A stretch of 64,000 nucleotides of DNA from Paenimyroides viscosum (GCF_003858535.1 NZ_RQTJ01000008.1:55817-119816), one strand, 5' to 3'. Positions 1 through 8,303 are shown, counted from the stretch's first letter. Notes: generated by a model not told the origin, from the sequence alone. Made by a program: numbers and translations.

Positions 1-956
1 CCAAAACTGTGGGCTTCATTCAGATACCTTTCTATCCACTCTTTGTTAATTTGGTTGGCACGGCTATACCGAGCCAGCGAATGCATATTCCTTGCAGACT
101 TCTCAAACTTTTGCAGGTTGGCTTCGCTGTTGTCCAGAAACAAATACTGGTTGTAAATGTGGTTACAGCTTAACAGCAAACCCACAGGTGCAGCAAACGA
201 CAAACGACAATCACTACGGTCGGTAGATAGTTTTTCAAAACGGGTATCTGCCGAAACCGTTCCGGGTAAATCATCCGTATCGGATAAGGTGTGCAAGGAC
301 AATCTTTTATTGCCGATACGCACTTCTTCTGCACCTAAACCAATATCCTGCATTGGTGTTCCCGCTTCCCTTGATAACGTTAGGTATTGCTCCAACAAAC
401 CCTGCTTTTCGTCCGTACCAATGATTTCATCTTCGGTTAAACGTTGCAGAGTAATGAAACCGCTATCATTTACGATACGCTCAAACTGTGCTACTGCTTC
501 CATAAAGCGGTGTATGGCTTCTTTATCCCTTATTTCCTTTGGAATAAGCGAACCTTTGCAAAGCGAACTGAAGTTGCTTTGCATACGCATACGCTCTTTG
601 GTCGTTTTGGTCAGAAACAAATAGCAATAGTGATTAAGGAATGGTCGCTCATTGAAATGGCGTTGATAGGACTTCGCTAAAAAGCTTTGGTTATCCGCTG
701 CCAAATCGGGAGCATAATTTTCCTTGATGTACCAGTCTTGTTTGTGGATGACCGTAAAGTCCGGCAGGGTTTTGATTGCCTTATGCCAGGCGGAATGGAT
801 TGCTTCGTATTCCGCAGAAGCTACGGTAAACAGTTCCGGCAAACGCACTTCAAAACAAGCGGTAATATCTGCATCTTTGGAAAGGATGCAGTTGTTTTCT
901 ACTGCCAGGAGTGGAAACTTACTTTCCAGTGTGGTGGTCTTTGATACATTTCTCAT
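1..956 (-). CDS. traG: TraG conjugation ATPase (VirB4-like), N-terminal part, cut by window edge
   Basis: The minus strand is open from an ATG at 956 to the window edge, about 318 residues, beginning MRNVSKTTTLESKFPLLAVE. This matches the N-terminal region of the Bacteroidota TraG family, the VirB4-like ATPase that powers the conjugation channel at the inner membrane. The Walker motifs lie beyond the window, so ATPase activity cannot be read here. The ATG overlaps the traF stop by 4 nt (ATGA), which fits translational coupling in a traE-traF-traG operon. The family call rests on gene order and on recognising the N-terminal region. Confidence 0.85.
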   Translation of the reverse strand, partial: MRNVSKTTTLESKFPLLAVENNCILSKDADITACFEVRLPELFTVASAEYEAIHSAWHKAIKTLPDFTVIHKQDWYIKENYAPDLAADNQSFLAKSYQRHFNERPFLNHYCYLFLTKTTKERMRMQSNFSSLCKGSLIPKEIRDKEAIHRFMEAVAQFERIVNDSGFITLQRLTEDEIIGTDEKQGLLEQYLTLSREAGTPMQDIGLGAEEVRIGNKRLSLHTLSDTDDLPGTVSADTRFEKLSTDRSDCRLSFAAPVGLLLSCNHIYNQYLFLDNSEANLQKFEKSARNMHSLARYSRANQINKEWIERYLNEAHSF

Positions 957-1282
957 ACGGCTTTCGTTTTAGAAGTGAATTTTAAATAGCGGTATACGGG
1001 TTTACGGCAGATGATGTAGCGGGGATGCCTTTTGTTGGTAGCTATTTTCATCAATCCATGCTCACCGTATTTGCTATTCAGTGAAAAGGTCTGCCACACA
1101 ATCAGCGAAGCACCACCGGCACCGAGGAACAGGCAGACGTAAGAATTTACGCCGGCCATATACAGTATCATCACGAGAATAAGCGTACCGAGAAGACCCC
1201 CTGCAAAAATGAACAGGTACTGTGCTTTCAGTCCTTTAAATTCCACCGTTCTTCCGATGCCTTTGTTGATATTGTAATTCAT
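953..1282 (-). CDS. traF: TraF, DUF4133 small membrane conjugation protein
   Basis: The protein is about 109 residues from the start MNYNINKGIGRTVEFKGL. A longer open frame reaches back to 1357, but that extension overlaps traE and I choose the internal ATG at 1282, 12 bp after the traE stop. Two hydrophobic segments follow (around YLFIFAGGLLGTLILVMILY and VCLFLGAGGASLIVW), then a basic C-terminal tail. This is the DUF4133/TraF pattern of CTnDOT-type elements, a presumed VirB3-like inner-membrane subunit of the mating channel. It overlaps traG by 4 nt. Confidence 0.88.
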   Translation of the reverse strand: MNYNINKGIGRTVEFKGLKAQYLFIFAGGLLGTLILVMILYMAGVNSYVCLFLGAGGASLIVWQTFSLNSKYGEHGLMKIATNKRHPRYIICRKPVYRYLKFTSKTKAV

Positions 1283-1293
1283 AAGGCAAAGGA

Positions 1294-1599
1294 TTAAAGG
1301 AAGAATGAACGCAGGATGGTAGCCGCTACGATTAAGAAAATACAGGCTCCGAACCACGAAGCTGCCGTTTTACTCGTGTCGGGATCACCTGAGCTGAATT
1401 TGTTGTACACTTTAACCCCTCCGATCAATCCGACGACGGCACCGATGGCGTAAATAAGCTGGGTTGCGGGATCGAAATAGGAAGTTACCATTTGGGTAGC
1501 TTCGTTGATACCTGCCGAACCGTTTCCCTGTGCGAACACGCCAATTGCTGACAGCATAACCACGGCTGTCAGCAAAACTTTTTTTCTTTGTTTTTCCAT
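1294..1599 (-). CDS. traE: TraE, DUF4134 small membrane conjugation protein
   Basis: The 101-residue protein has an N-terminal hydrophobic signal-like segment (KVLLTAVVMLSAIGVFAQG), then two membrane segments (YAIGAVVGLIGGVKVY and GACIFLIVAATILRSFF). This is the DUF4134/TraE family, comparable to VirB2-like pilin-size subunits of conjugation systems. It is the first gene of traE-traF-traG in the minus direction. It does not follow traD directly: a 4 kb cargo block on the other strand lies between them. It has its own candidate promoter with the phased GGC array at 1654-1723. Confidence 0.88.
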   Translation of the reverse strand: MEKQRKKVLLTAVVMLSAIGVFAQGNGSAGINEATQMVTSYFDPATQLIYAIGAVVGLIGGVKVYNKFSSGDPDTSKTAASWFGACIFLIVAATILRSFFL

Positions 1600-1653
1600 A
1601 ATTGAAACACATTAATTTGTTACGTTTATCCCACACCTTGCGGGCTTTCGGAA

Positions 1654-1723
1654 CAAAGGTGTTTCGGAAATCAAAGCACTCTGATAAAGTGGCTGTCAAA
1701 GGCATCATTTGGCTGTCATTGGC
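1654..1723 (-). promoter_or_regulatory. Phased GGC array plus -7 box: candidate traE promoter
   Basis: On the plus strand GGC occurs at 1691, 1701, 1711 and 1721, exactly 10 bp apart. In the direction of traE the last GCC begins at 1693, and 32 nt further a -7-like box CACCTTTG lies at 1661-1654. The traE ATG is at 1599. The same layout recurs at six other places in the element. An activator-binding role is inferred. Confidence 0.6.
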
Positions 1724-1828
1724 TTTATAGTGATTGTTTTTTTAACTTAGCATTGAAAAAAACGGGTTGTTTTGTCCCCAATTATAAAAGTCAATCGTCA
1801 TTAGGTTGAACATTAAAATTTTTAAACA

Positions 1829-2173
1829 ATGAAAGAATTTGCATTAATCTTCAGACTGAAAGACATTGCCGACTTTAAACCATCTCCTGAACAGATGCAG
1901 GAACGTATGAACTGGCTGGCTGGCATTGCCGCTCAAAACAAATTGGTGGACAAAGGCAATACGCTTTTGCCTGTTCCCGGAAGTGCTAAAACCATTAAAG
2001 CTGATAAAGCAGTTACGGACGGACCTTACACCGAAATCAAAGAATTTATCAGCGGTTATATTGTTGTGAAAGCCGACAGTATTGATGAAGCCGTAGAAAT
2101 GGCAAAAGCCAATCCGATCTTTGAGCAGGTTGGAGGAAGTATTGAAGTGAGAGAAGTTTTAAAACGTGATTAG
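1829..2173 (+). CDS. YCII/DGPF-domain protein
   Basis: The 114-residue protein begins MKEFALIFRLKD and carries the motif DGPYTEIKEFISGY, the DGPF signature of the YCII-related family (small ferredoxin-like fold). Members are commonly encoded beside ECF42-type sigma factors, and here the last 8 nt overlap the sigma gene at 2166. The molecular role is not established; these pairs are thought to act in stress or antibiotic-related signalling. The gene is cargo between traE and traD, on the opposite strand to the tra genes. Confidence 0.85.
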   Translation: MKEFALIFRLKDIADFKPSPEQMQERMNWLAGIAAQNKLVDKGNTLLPVPGSAKTIKADKAVTDGPYTEIKEFISGYIVVKADSIDEAVEMAKANPIFEQVGGSIEVREVLKRD

Positions 2174-3407
2174 TAAAAATTCACATAAAGAACTTTTACC
2201 TCACTTATTCCGACAGGAGTATGTGAAAATGACGGCTGTTTTATGCCGTCATTTTGGCTTACGCCATATTGAGATTGCTGAAGATATAGCCAGTGAAACT
2301 TTTCTGAAAGCGTCCGAACATTGGGCAATAAACGGCGTTCCCGAAAACCCTACTGCGTGGCTTTACACGGTTGCCAAAAATAAAACCAAAGATTACTTTA
2401 GAAATTTATCGGTTTTTGAAACTAAGATCAAAAACGAACCGGTAATCAATATTCAAAACGAACACGATTTTGAATGTAGTCCGGAATTTATTTCCGACAG
2501 CCAATTGGCAATGATTTTTGCGGTCTGTAATCCTGTAAATTCAAATGACAGCCAAATTTCATTGGCACTCCAAATTCTTTGTGGGTTCAGTGTAGAAGAG
2601 ATTGCGAATGCTTTTCTCACGAAAACAGAAACGATTAAAAAACGATTGCAACGGGCAAGAACCAATCTTCGGAATGATAATTTTGAAATCTCGAGATTGA
2701 ACGTAACTGAAATAAAATCAAGATTAGAAACGGTTTTAAAGACCTTGTATTTATTGTTCAATGAAGGATATTTTTCAAAAACCAATGACAAGCAAATCAG
2801 GATTGGGCTTTGTTCCGAAGCTACAAGACTGGCTTTGGTATTAACAGAGAATCCGTTGACCAATACAGTTAAGGTAAACGCTTTGCTGGCTTTAATGTGT
2901 TTTCAAAGTTCACGACTGGAAGCGAGAACGAATGATAAAAATGAAGCTGTTTTGTTTGACGAACAAGACAAAAACCTATGGGACAAATCGCTTATCGAAA
3001 GAGGAAATTATTATTTGGTAAACGCTACCAACGGAAACGAAATTTCAAAATATCATTTGGAAGCAGGAATTGCTTACTGGCATACAACCCCAACGGACGA
3101 GAATAAATGGCAACATATTTTACAGCTTTACAATCAGCTTATTTTAATGGAGTATTCACCAATTACAGCGTTGAACAGAACTTTTGCATTTGCTAAAGTG
3201 TACGGAAACCAAACAGCCATTGGTGAAGCGGAAAAAATAAACCTGGTTGATAGTAATTATTATCACGAATTGTTAGGATACCTATATTCAGATACCCATA
3301 ATGAAAAAGCTATTTTTCACTATGAAACAGCTATCCATTTGACTAAATCTAAAACGGAAAAGCAAACATTGAAAAAGGAAATCCAACGGCTGAAGGGCAC
3401 TTTTTAA
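2166..3407 (+). CDS. ECF42-type RNA polymerase sigma factor with long C-terminal extension
   Basis: The 413-residue protein starts with GTG inside the YCII gene. Residues about 10-80 form sigma region 2 (including EIAEDIASETFLKASEHW and PTAWLYTVAKNKTKDYFR). Region 4 follows near residues 120-165 (LQILCGFSVEEIANAFLT). The remaining roughly 240 residues match the helical, repeat-like C-terminal extension (DUF6596 type) of the ECF42 group. No anti-sigma gene is visible, as is usual for ECF42; the extension or the YCII partner is thought to modulate activity. Target promoters cannot be named from the sequence. Confidence 0.88.
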   Translation: MISKNSHKELLPHLFRQEYVKMTAVLCRHFGLRHIEIAEDIASETFLKASEHWAINGVPENPTAWLYTVAKNKTKDYFRNLSVFETKIKNEPVINIQNEHDFECSPEFISDSQLAMIFAVCNPVNSNDSQISLALQILCGFSVEEIANAFLTKTETIKKRLQRARTNLRNDNFEISRLNVTEIKSRLETVLKTLYLLFNEGYFSKTNDKQIRIGLCSEATRLALVLTENPLTNTVKVNALLALMCFQSSRLEARTNDKNEAVLFDEQDKNLWDKSLIERGNYYLVNATNGNEISKYHLEAGIAYWHTTPTDENKWQHILQLYNQLILMEYSPITALNRTFAFAKVYGNQTAIGEAEKINLVDSNYYHELLGYLYSDTHNEKAIFHYETAIHLTKSKTEKQTLKKEIQRLKGTF

Positions 3408-3480
3408 TAAAAATCCCTATTCAAAGAAAAAAGAGTAAAATAAATCCGTACAAGATATTGTTTTCATATATTTGCATAAT

Positions 3481-3500
3481 ATTTCTTCGATTAAAGAAAT
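3481..3500. promoter_or_regulatory. Palindromic motif, copy 1
   Basis: ATTTCTT-CGATTA-AAGAAAT, perfect 7-bp arms, about 30 nt before the lipoprotein gene at 3531. Similar elements stand before several other cargo genes and rteC. An operator or promoter element is inferred. Confidence 0.45.
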
Positions 3501-3530
3501 AAAAAACAACCTAATTATTATTAATCTTAT

Positions 3531-5354
3531 ATGAAAACAAAAGCACATTTTAAGCTGTTTTATCTCGCAATTTTAACTCCAATATTTTTATTGATTGGAT
3601 GCGAGAAGGAAGATTTTCTAGACGACCTTTCTGAAAAGAACACATCAACAGAACTGAACAGTTTTATTGGAAAAAAACTAGAGAATCCCTATAGTGTTAC
3701 TAATATGCGTAAGGCATATAATAACCTAATGAATAACAGTAAATCTAAACAAAAAAATGATCAGGCAATTGGTAATGAAAGTGACATCAAAGTAACTGAT
3801 TTGTATGTGAGATTTTTTATAGAAGATGCAGATCAGTTGGAAAAGCTTGAAGCGGATTCTTTAAATTTTTCAATTCTTCCGCTTGATTATGAAATATTGA
3901 AAGAAGGAGATCTTGAGATAGAAGAAAAAGATCTTGAAGGAGAAGGTTACTGGTTATATACATCTGTACCTGTAAGGTATCAATTACCCGGAGAAATAAA
4001 ACATGAAATTCTTGAAGAATTATTTTTACCGGAACTGGAAGATGATCAGGATGAAGATGAAAATACCAGACAAAGAAGCAATTATTTGAAATCGGCATTT
4101 TCTGCTTCATTCTTAGAAGAATTAGAGGATGAGTCTTTAAGGCTAACGGGAAATTTAGAAGAGGCTAATGAGGAATCTGATAACTCAATAAAAGCACGAA
4201 AACCCAAAAGACGTCCACAAGGACATATAAGAGTGCAAAATACAACTACAGGAGCAATTGACCCTGTAATTGGTGTAAAGGTAAAAGTTAGAAGATGGTT
4301 TAAATGGGGTAAAGGCTACACAGACAATAATGGCTTTTACAGTGTTGATAATACATTCAGAAGAGATGTGAACTATGAGGTTGTATTCAAGAATTCAAGA
4401 GGATTTAAAATATGGCCATCTATGATCAGTGTTTCTTCTGGTCGTTATAGCGGCGGTAAGCACGGCAGTGGTGGTCATAGTATTACGTTCTCTACCAATT
4501 CTAAAGGATGGCGTTTTTCAACTGTAAATAATGCAACTGTACATTACAATAACTATTGCGACCAGTTCGGTATTGGAAAACCACATAATAATTTAAGAAT
4601 TGTCGCTCAGGACAAAACAGGTTCCAGCTCTGCACCCATGTTAAGAAGAGTATGGGGCAAGGTTGGGTTTACAACCAATTCGCAATTGGTTACTTTTCTT
4701 TCAAAAGCCAATGGTATAACGATTGCCGCTAATAGTTTGTGGATTGTAACAAAACTTATTTTACCAGATGTGATTATCAAAGCGGCTCCTTCACAGGGTA
4801 CAGCAGGGGTTTTTGAAACAACCTTTCATGAATTGGCTCACGCATCACATTGTAAGCAAGTTGGTAGTGCTTATTGGATTAAGTATATCAACTATATTAT
4901 TACTTATGGAGCCTATGGCGATGGACACGGTATGAATAATGGCGTAGTAGCTGTTGGTGAAATGTGGGGATACCATATGGGATATTTTTTAACTTTACAG
5001 CATTTTGGTAATAATAACCCGATTGTTAGACCAGTAGCAATGGAAAATTTCACGCCTTTTTCTAGACCTGACAACAGAGATATTGTGAGACCAAGAGATG
5101 CCACAAATAGAATATTTAGAATGGAAGGTTGGATACCTGTGGGCATTATCCATGACCTGATGGATAATAATGCTGATGTGGTCAGAGCGGGATTTACAGA
5201 TAATGTGAGTGGATATACTCTTTCACAAATATTCGGAGCTTTACAAGCTAATGTACAGACACCCCAGGCATTCAGAAACCGTCTTTTATCAAACAATGGA
5301 AACTGGCAACAAACACAGGTAAACCAATTGTTTGAAGCTTATTTTTATAACTAA
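3531..5354 (+). CDS. Large surface lipoprotein with HELAH zinc-metalloprotease motif
   Basis: This is a 607-residue lipoprotein precursor: a hydrophobic signal ends in the lipobox LLIGC with Cys24. A highly acidic region follows (many E/D up to about residue 220). Residues about 230-310 resemble a carboxypeptidase-regulatory or transthyretin-like domain (GHIRVQNTTTGAIDPVIGVKVKVR). Near residue 433 is HELAHASH, an HExxH zinc-binding motif, within a long C-terminal domain. I infer an outer-membrane-anchored, possibly proteolytic protein; the third zinc ligand cannot be assigned. A second lipoprotein gene starts 15 bp downstream. No exact family name is recognised. Confidence 0.7.
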   Translation: MKTKAHFKLFYLAILTPIFLLIGCEKEDFLDDLSEKNTSTELNSFIGKKLENPYSVTNMRKAYNNLMNNSKSKQKNDQAIGNESDIKVTDLYVRFFIEDADQLEKLEADSLNFSILPLDYEILKEGDLEIEEKDLEGEGYWLYTSVPVRYQLPGEIKHEILEELFLPELEDDQDEDENTRQRSNYLKSAFSASFLEELEDESLRLTGNLEEANEESDNSIKARKPKRRPQGHIRVQNTTTGAIDPVIGVKVKVRRWFKWGKGYTDNNGFYSVDNTFRRDVNYEVVFKNSRGFKIWPSMISVSSGRYSGGKHGSGGHSITFSTNSKGWRFSTVNNATVHYNNYCDQFGIGKPHNNLRIVAQDKTGSSSAPMLRRVWGKVGFTTNSQLVTFLSKANGITIAANSLWIVTKLILPDVIIKAAPSQGTAGVFETTFHELAHASHCKQVGSAYWIKYINYIITYGAYGDGHGMNNGVVAVGEMWGYHMGYFLTLQHFGNNNPIVRPVAMENFTPFSRPDNRDIVRPRDATNRIFRMEGWIPVGIIHDLMDNNADVVRAGFTDNVSGYTLSQIFGALQANVQTPQAFRNRLLSNNGNWQQTQVNQLFEAYFYN

Positions 5355-5368
5355 TTAAATTAAAATCA

Positions 5369-5764
5369 ATGAAAAAATTAAAATTATTGTCAATAATAGC
5401 CATTGTTACTTTTATTTTTTCTAGTTGTGATCCCGAGTATTGTTCTGATTATTCTATTTATAATAATACACAGAATGATATTGAGTTATTCTTTTATGGG
5501 GAAGAGAATTCAAATAAGTTAATTGAGAAAGGAGAACAATTCATGCAATCATCTTTTTGTGGTATGGGTAAGTCATATTTGGAATATTATCTAGTTGATT
5601 CTGTTCAAATAAAAAGAGATGGGGTGCTTAGAAAAACTTACTATCCGTCTGACGAAGGGAAAAGTATATATAAAACACAAGACCGCAATTTTTGGAAACT
5701 TGTTCAAGCTAATGGTAACTACAGTAAGTTTGTTTTCGAAATAAACGAAGAAGATTTACAATAA
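5369..5764 (+). CDS. Small lipoprotein of unknown function
   Basis: The 131-residue protein has a signal peptide ending in a lipobox (FIFSSCDPEYC, Cys at about 20). The mature part begins with several cysteines and contains YNNTQNDIELFFYG, a beta-rich sequence without a recognised family. It lies 15 bp after the HELAH lipoprotein, so the two are probably co-transcribed and could act as a protease/partner or effector/immunity pair; that pairing is only an inference from position. Confidence 0.65.
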   Translation: MKKLKLLSIIAIVTFIFSSCDPEYCSDYSIYNNTQNDIELFFYGEENSNKLIEKGEQFMQSSFCGMGKSYLEYYLVDSVQIKRDGVLRKTYYPSDEGKSIYKTQDRNFWKLVQANGNYSKFVFEINEEDLQ

Positions 5765-5798
5765 AAATGTAATCATATATATTATTGAAAATCATATA

Positions 5799-5829
5799 AA
5801 ATAAGTTGCTAATTTTTAGCAACTTATTT
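5799..5829. terminator. Bidirectional terminator between cargo lipoproteins and traD
   Basis: Stem AAATAAGTTGCT / AGCAACTTATTT with a 7-nt loop, T-rich on both sides. It lies between the convergent lipoprotein gene (ends 5764) and traD (ends 5834). Confidence 0.75.
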
Positions 5830-5833
5830 TATT

Positions 5834-6475
5834 TCATACAAACTCCCCAATATCAAAATCCTCTAAATCATTTTTCCGCAAAGTGGAAGAACCAGTTTCC
5901 GTTTCAGATGAAAGGGTACTGTCCAAAAGCTCGGCAATTCTTCTGGAAGCACCCTCCATTGAACTTTCCAACAAGCTGAATAATTCGGTCCCCTGTAATC
6001 TTTGAACTATATCTACCGCTGTTTCCTTTTGGGCTGGTTCCAAATTTTCTTTTTGAAGCAACACCCCCACGGAACTTAGTTCTTCAAAGGTAACCCCCTG
6101 GGCATAACCGTTATCACTGCCGGATATTCCGTACCTGTTCCATTCTTCTTCCTCTTCCTCCAAATCAGGCATATTACTGAAAACTTCGTCCAGCTCTTCC
6201 TGCGGAATTTGAATATTGACTTCTTCGTTCTCATCGTATTCAATGTCTAAATTATCAGGATTTATCTCAGATTCCTGAATTTGGCTTTCATTGGCAGTGT
6301 TTGGCTGCGAATGGCTTTTTACGGGCTTTGGTTTACCCATAATTTCGGGCAAATCGGGTGCGGAAGATGTAGTGTCTTCTTTCTTATAGGTTATCTTTTT
6401 AATGACGATTTTCTCACTCACTAAAAGAATGATAACCATAAACAGGCATATTACTATTGCAATTTCCATAATCAA
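5834..6475 (-). CDS. traD: TraD, DUF4122 conjugation protein
   Basis: The 213-residue protein has one N-terminal membrane segment (IAIVICLFMVIILLVSEKIVI), then an acidic, low-complexity middle (NPDNLDIEYDENEEVN, DLEEEEEEWNRYG), then a C-terminal helical part (AVDIVQRLQGTELFSLLE). Position after the DUF3408 genes and this architecture fit TraD (DUF4122) of CTnDOT-type elements. Its ATG overlaps the upstream DUF3408 stop by 4 nt. Its coding sequence contains a phased GGC array at 6283-6315. In relatives traD is followed by traE; here cargo separates them. Confidence 0.75.
   Translation of the reverse strand: MIMEIAIVICLFMVIILLVSEKIVIKKITYKKEDTTSSAPDLPEIMGKPKPVKSHSQPNTANESQIQESEINPDNLDIEYDENEEVNIQIPQEELDEVFSNMPDLEEEEEEWNRYGISGSDNGYAQGVTFEELSSVGVLLQKENLEPAQKETAVDIVQRLQGTELFSLLESSMEGASRRIAELLDSTLSSETETGSSTLRKNDLEDFDIGEFV
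6247..6315 (-). promoter_or_regulatory. Phased GGC array inside traD
   Basis: GGC on the plus strand at 6283, 6293, 6303 and 6313, exactly 10 bp apart, inside the traD coding sequence. In the minus direction a TAATTTAG box lies at 6254-6247, 31 nt from the last triplet. An internal promoter would have read into traE before the cargo arrived. It could also be chance within coding DNA, hence the low confidence. Confidence 0.35.
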
Positions 6476-6750
6476 AGAATTGGTTTAAAATGTTCATTAA
6501 AATAATCGGTAATGTCGTTCCCATACTCCTTGAAATGGTGTTCAAGAATATTATCAATGTAAGCGTAAAGCGTTATTTTTTCTTCCCTTGTTAATTGCAC
6601 AATGCGAAGCAGTCTTTCGTGATATTCGGGGCGGATATAAACAACTTTACCGTTACGTCCTGATGGAAAGTGATTAACTAAAAATTTACTGCTGTATGGC
6701 TCTGTATTCTTAGGTTCCGTATTCTTTTTAAATAGATTTTTCATGTTCAA
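6472..6750 (-). CDS. DUF3408 protein, third of three tandem copies
   Basis: The 92-residue protein has a basic N-terminus and the conserved block VYIRPEYHERLLRIVQL followed by LYAYIDNILEHHF. This is the DUF3408 family (TraB/TraC of CTnDOT-type elements), with a helical region suggestive of a ribbon-helix-helix DNA-binding fold. It overlaps traD by 4 nt and the upstream copy by 4 nt. A role in transfer regulation or DNA binding is inferred from family and context. Confidence 0.8.
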   Translation of the reverse strand: MNMKNLFKKNTEPKNTEPYSSKFLVNHFPSGRNGKVVYIRPEYHERLLRIVQLTREEKITLYAYIDNILEHHFKEYGNDITDYFNEHFKPIL

Positions 6751-7028
6751 ATGCTTTTAAAAATGGATTTGCTACTCTTGTTATATTCTGCGATAATTTC
6801 ATCGGAAAACAGCTCAAAGTGATGCTTTAAGATGTTGTCCAGATACGCATACAGCGGGATTTCTCCTTGACCGACAATCTTTGCTATCCGCATAAGTCTT
6901 TGATGGTATTCGGGGCATACGTAAATGAACTTATCGCCTCTTTTTTTCATAGCGTTCCTTTTAAGAAATTTAGAAGAATAGGTTTTTCCGCTCTTCTTTG
7001 CTGTGGTTGTTTTATTGTTCTTTTCCAT
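6747..7028 (-). CDS. DUF3408 protein, second of three tandem copies
   Basis: The 93-residue protein has a basic N-terminal third rich in K, then VCPEYHQRLMRIAKIVG and LYAYLDNILKHHFELF, the same core as its two neighbours. It lies 11 bp after the longer copy and overlaps the next by 4 nt. Most CTnDOT-type elements have two such genes (traB, traC); three suggests a local duplication. The function is inferred only from family and operon. Confidence 0.8.
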   Translation of the reverse strand: MEKNNKTTTAKKSGKTYSSKFLKRNAMKKRGDKFIYVCPEYHQRLMRIAKIVGQGEIPLYAYLDNILKHHFELFSDEIIAEYNKSSKSIFKSI

Positions 7029-7039
7029 AATTGATATGA

Positions 7040-7477
7040 TTAAATGGGTTTATATTTATCGTTATAGCTTTTGGTAATCTGCTCGGCAAATTCCTGAAAA
7101 TGGTAATCCAGCAGATTGTCTAAATAGGCGTAGATGCTGATTTTGTCTTCGCCGATCACTTGTATAATACGTGTCAGCTTTTCGTGAAACTCCGGTCGGA
7201 TATAGACCGTTTTTCCGTCACGGGCATTGGTCTCCGACTTTTTGAAAAATGTATTTTCATAATCAGTTTCATTAGTCCGTTTAGTTCTGCTCTTCTCCCT
7301 GACTACAGGTTTCTCCTTTGTCGGTTCTTCAACTTTATCCTCTTCCTTTTCAACTGCTTTGGCAGGCGGTTCGGGCGGAAGCTTTAATCCTTCTTTTTTT
7401 ACGCCATCAACCATCAGGTTCATCATCAATTCCTCATCGATGTCGGGTGTCGCTTTTCTTTTATTATCTTTTTCCAT
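7040..7477 (-). CDS. DUF3408 protein, first and longest of three tandem copies
   Basis: The 145-residue protein has a charged N-terminal extension (about 80 residues with many E, K and P), then the shared DUF3408 core VYIRPEFHEKLTRIIQVIG and IYAYLDNLLDYHFQEF. It begins 4 bp after the traA stop, so it is in the same operon. It may bind DNA or the ParA-like TraA; neither is shown by the sequence. Length and position correspond to traB of CTnDOT. Confidence 0.82.
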   Translation of the reverse strand: MEKDNKRKATPDIDEELMMNLMVDGVKKEGLKLPPEPPAKAVEKEEDKVEEPTKEKPVVREKSRTKRTNETDYENTFFKKSETNARDGKTVYIRPEFHEKLTRIIQVIGEDKISIYAYLDNLLDYHFQEFAEQITKSYNDKYKPI

Positions 7478-7481
7478 ACGT

Positions 7482-8249
7482 TTATAATTTGATAATTTTT
7501 AAAAATTCGTTGATGAATAGATCCAGCTGGCAGGCTTTCATCAGGCGTTCGTCAGGCGGTATTAAAGTCGAGCGAAAAATGGTTTTACTGTTCACTTCAC
7601 TTTCTTTACGAAAACGGGTGCTGTTCTTAATCCGGCTCCGCATCAGGCTCAATCCCAATTCGTCGATAAGGTTGTCATATACATTGTATAAAGGCGTGCT
7701 TTCCCTGCCATCCACCTGGTTCCAGAACAGGTTAATGCTTTCTATGGAAGTTTCTCCTTGTTTCATAATTATATTCTGCAATAGCTGCGAGAAAACAAGT
7801 GTACTTTCCATAACAACACGGTCAGCCGTAATGGGTGTAAAAATGTGGTGCATTCCTGCCAGTGCTTTTAGTATGCCGGGTGTGTTGACGGTTCCGGGCA
7901 GATCAAAGAATATTACATCCACAGGAACGGAAGAAGCATTTATAAATTCGCGAGCTGCATCCAGTACACTATCTGCCTTGTGCTGCATAATGGAATAGGC
8001 TTTCTTGTTGATAGTAGTAAATTGTTTGTAAGCCAGCTTTTTCAAAGCCTCATTATCCATTACCATTTTCAGATCACGGTCTTTCATTTTCATCAGACTG
8101 TGTTGCGGGAAATCCGCATCGAATACGGCTACATTATAGCCCAAACGATAATGCATCGTACTGGCAACAAGCGTTGTGAAAGTGCTTTTGCCTACACCGC
8201 CTTTTTGGGAAGAAAAGGCGACAAATACTGTTTTGTGTTTTGCGTTCAT
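7482..8249 (-). CDS. traA: TraA, ParA/MinD-type ATPase
   Basis: The 255-residue protein has the deviant Walker A SSQKGGVGKSTFT at residues about 13-25, then VAVFDADFPQHS and VIFFDLPGTVNT, typical of ParA-family ATPases. It opens the traA-DUF3408(x3)-traD operon in the minus direction. No ParB partner is seen; the DUF3408 proteins or the repeat field upstream (8304-8649) might take that part. In CTnDOT-type elements TraA is needed for regulated transfer. A phased-GGC promoter 390-450 bp upstream would give a long 5' leader. Confidence 0.88.
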   Translation of the reverse strand: MNAKHKTVFVAFSSQKGGVGKSTFTTLVASTMHYRLGYNVAVFDADFPQHSLMKMKDRDLKMVMDNEALKKLAYKQFTTINKKAYSIMQHKADSVLDAAREFINASSVPVDVIFFDLPGTVNTPGILKALAGMHHIFTPITADRVVMESTLVFSQLLQNIIMKQGETSIESINLFWNQVDGRESTPLYNVYDNLIDELGLSLMRSRIKNSTRFRKESEVNSKTIFRSTLIPPDERLMKACQLDLFINEFLKIIKL

Positions 8250-8303
8250 ATTTTAACTGTTTTTAATTATTTATATACTCATCTACTTATTTCTGTGCAT
8301 CTA

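Noticed and set aside
157..972. Several plus-strand open frames over the first kilobase
   Set aside because: They lie opposite the traG coding sequence and have no family resemblance; the minus-strand frame continues unbroken into traF by an ATGA overlap.
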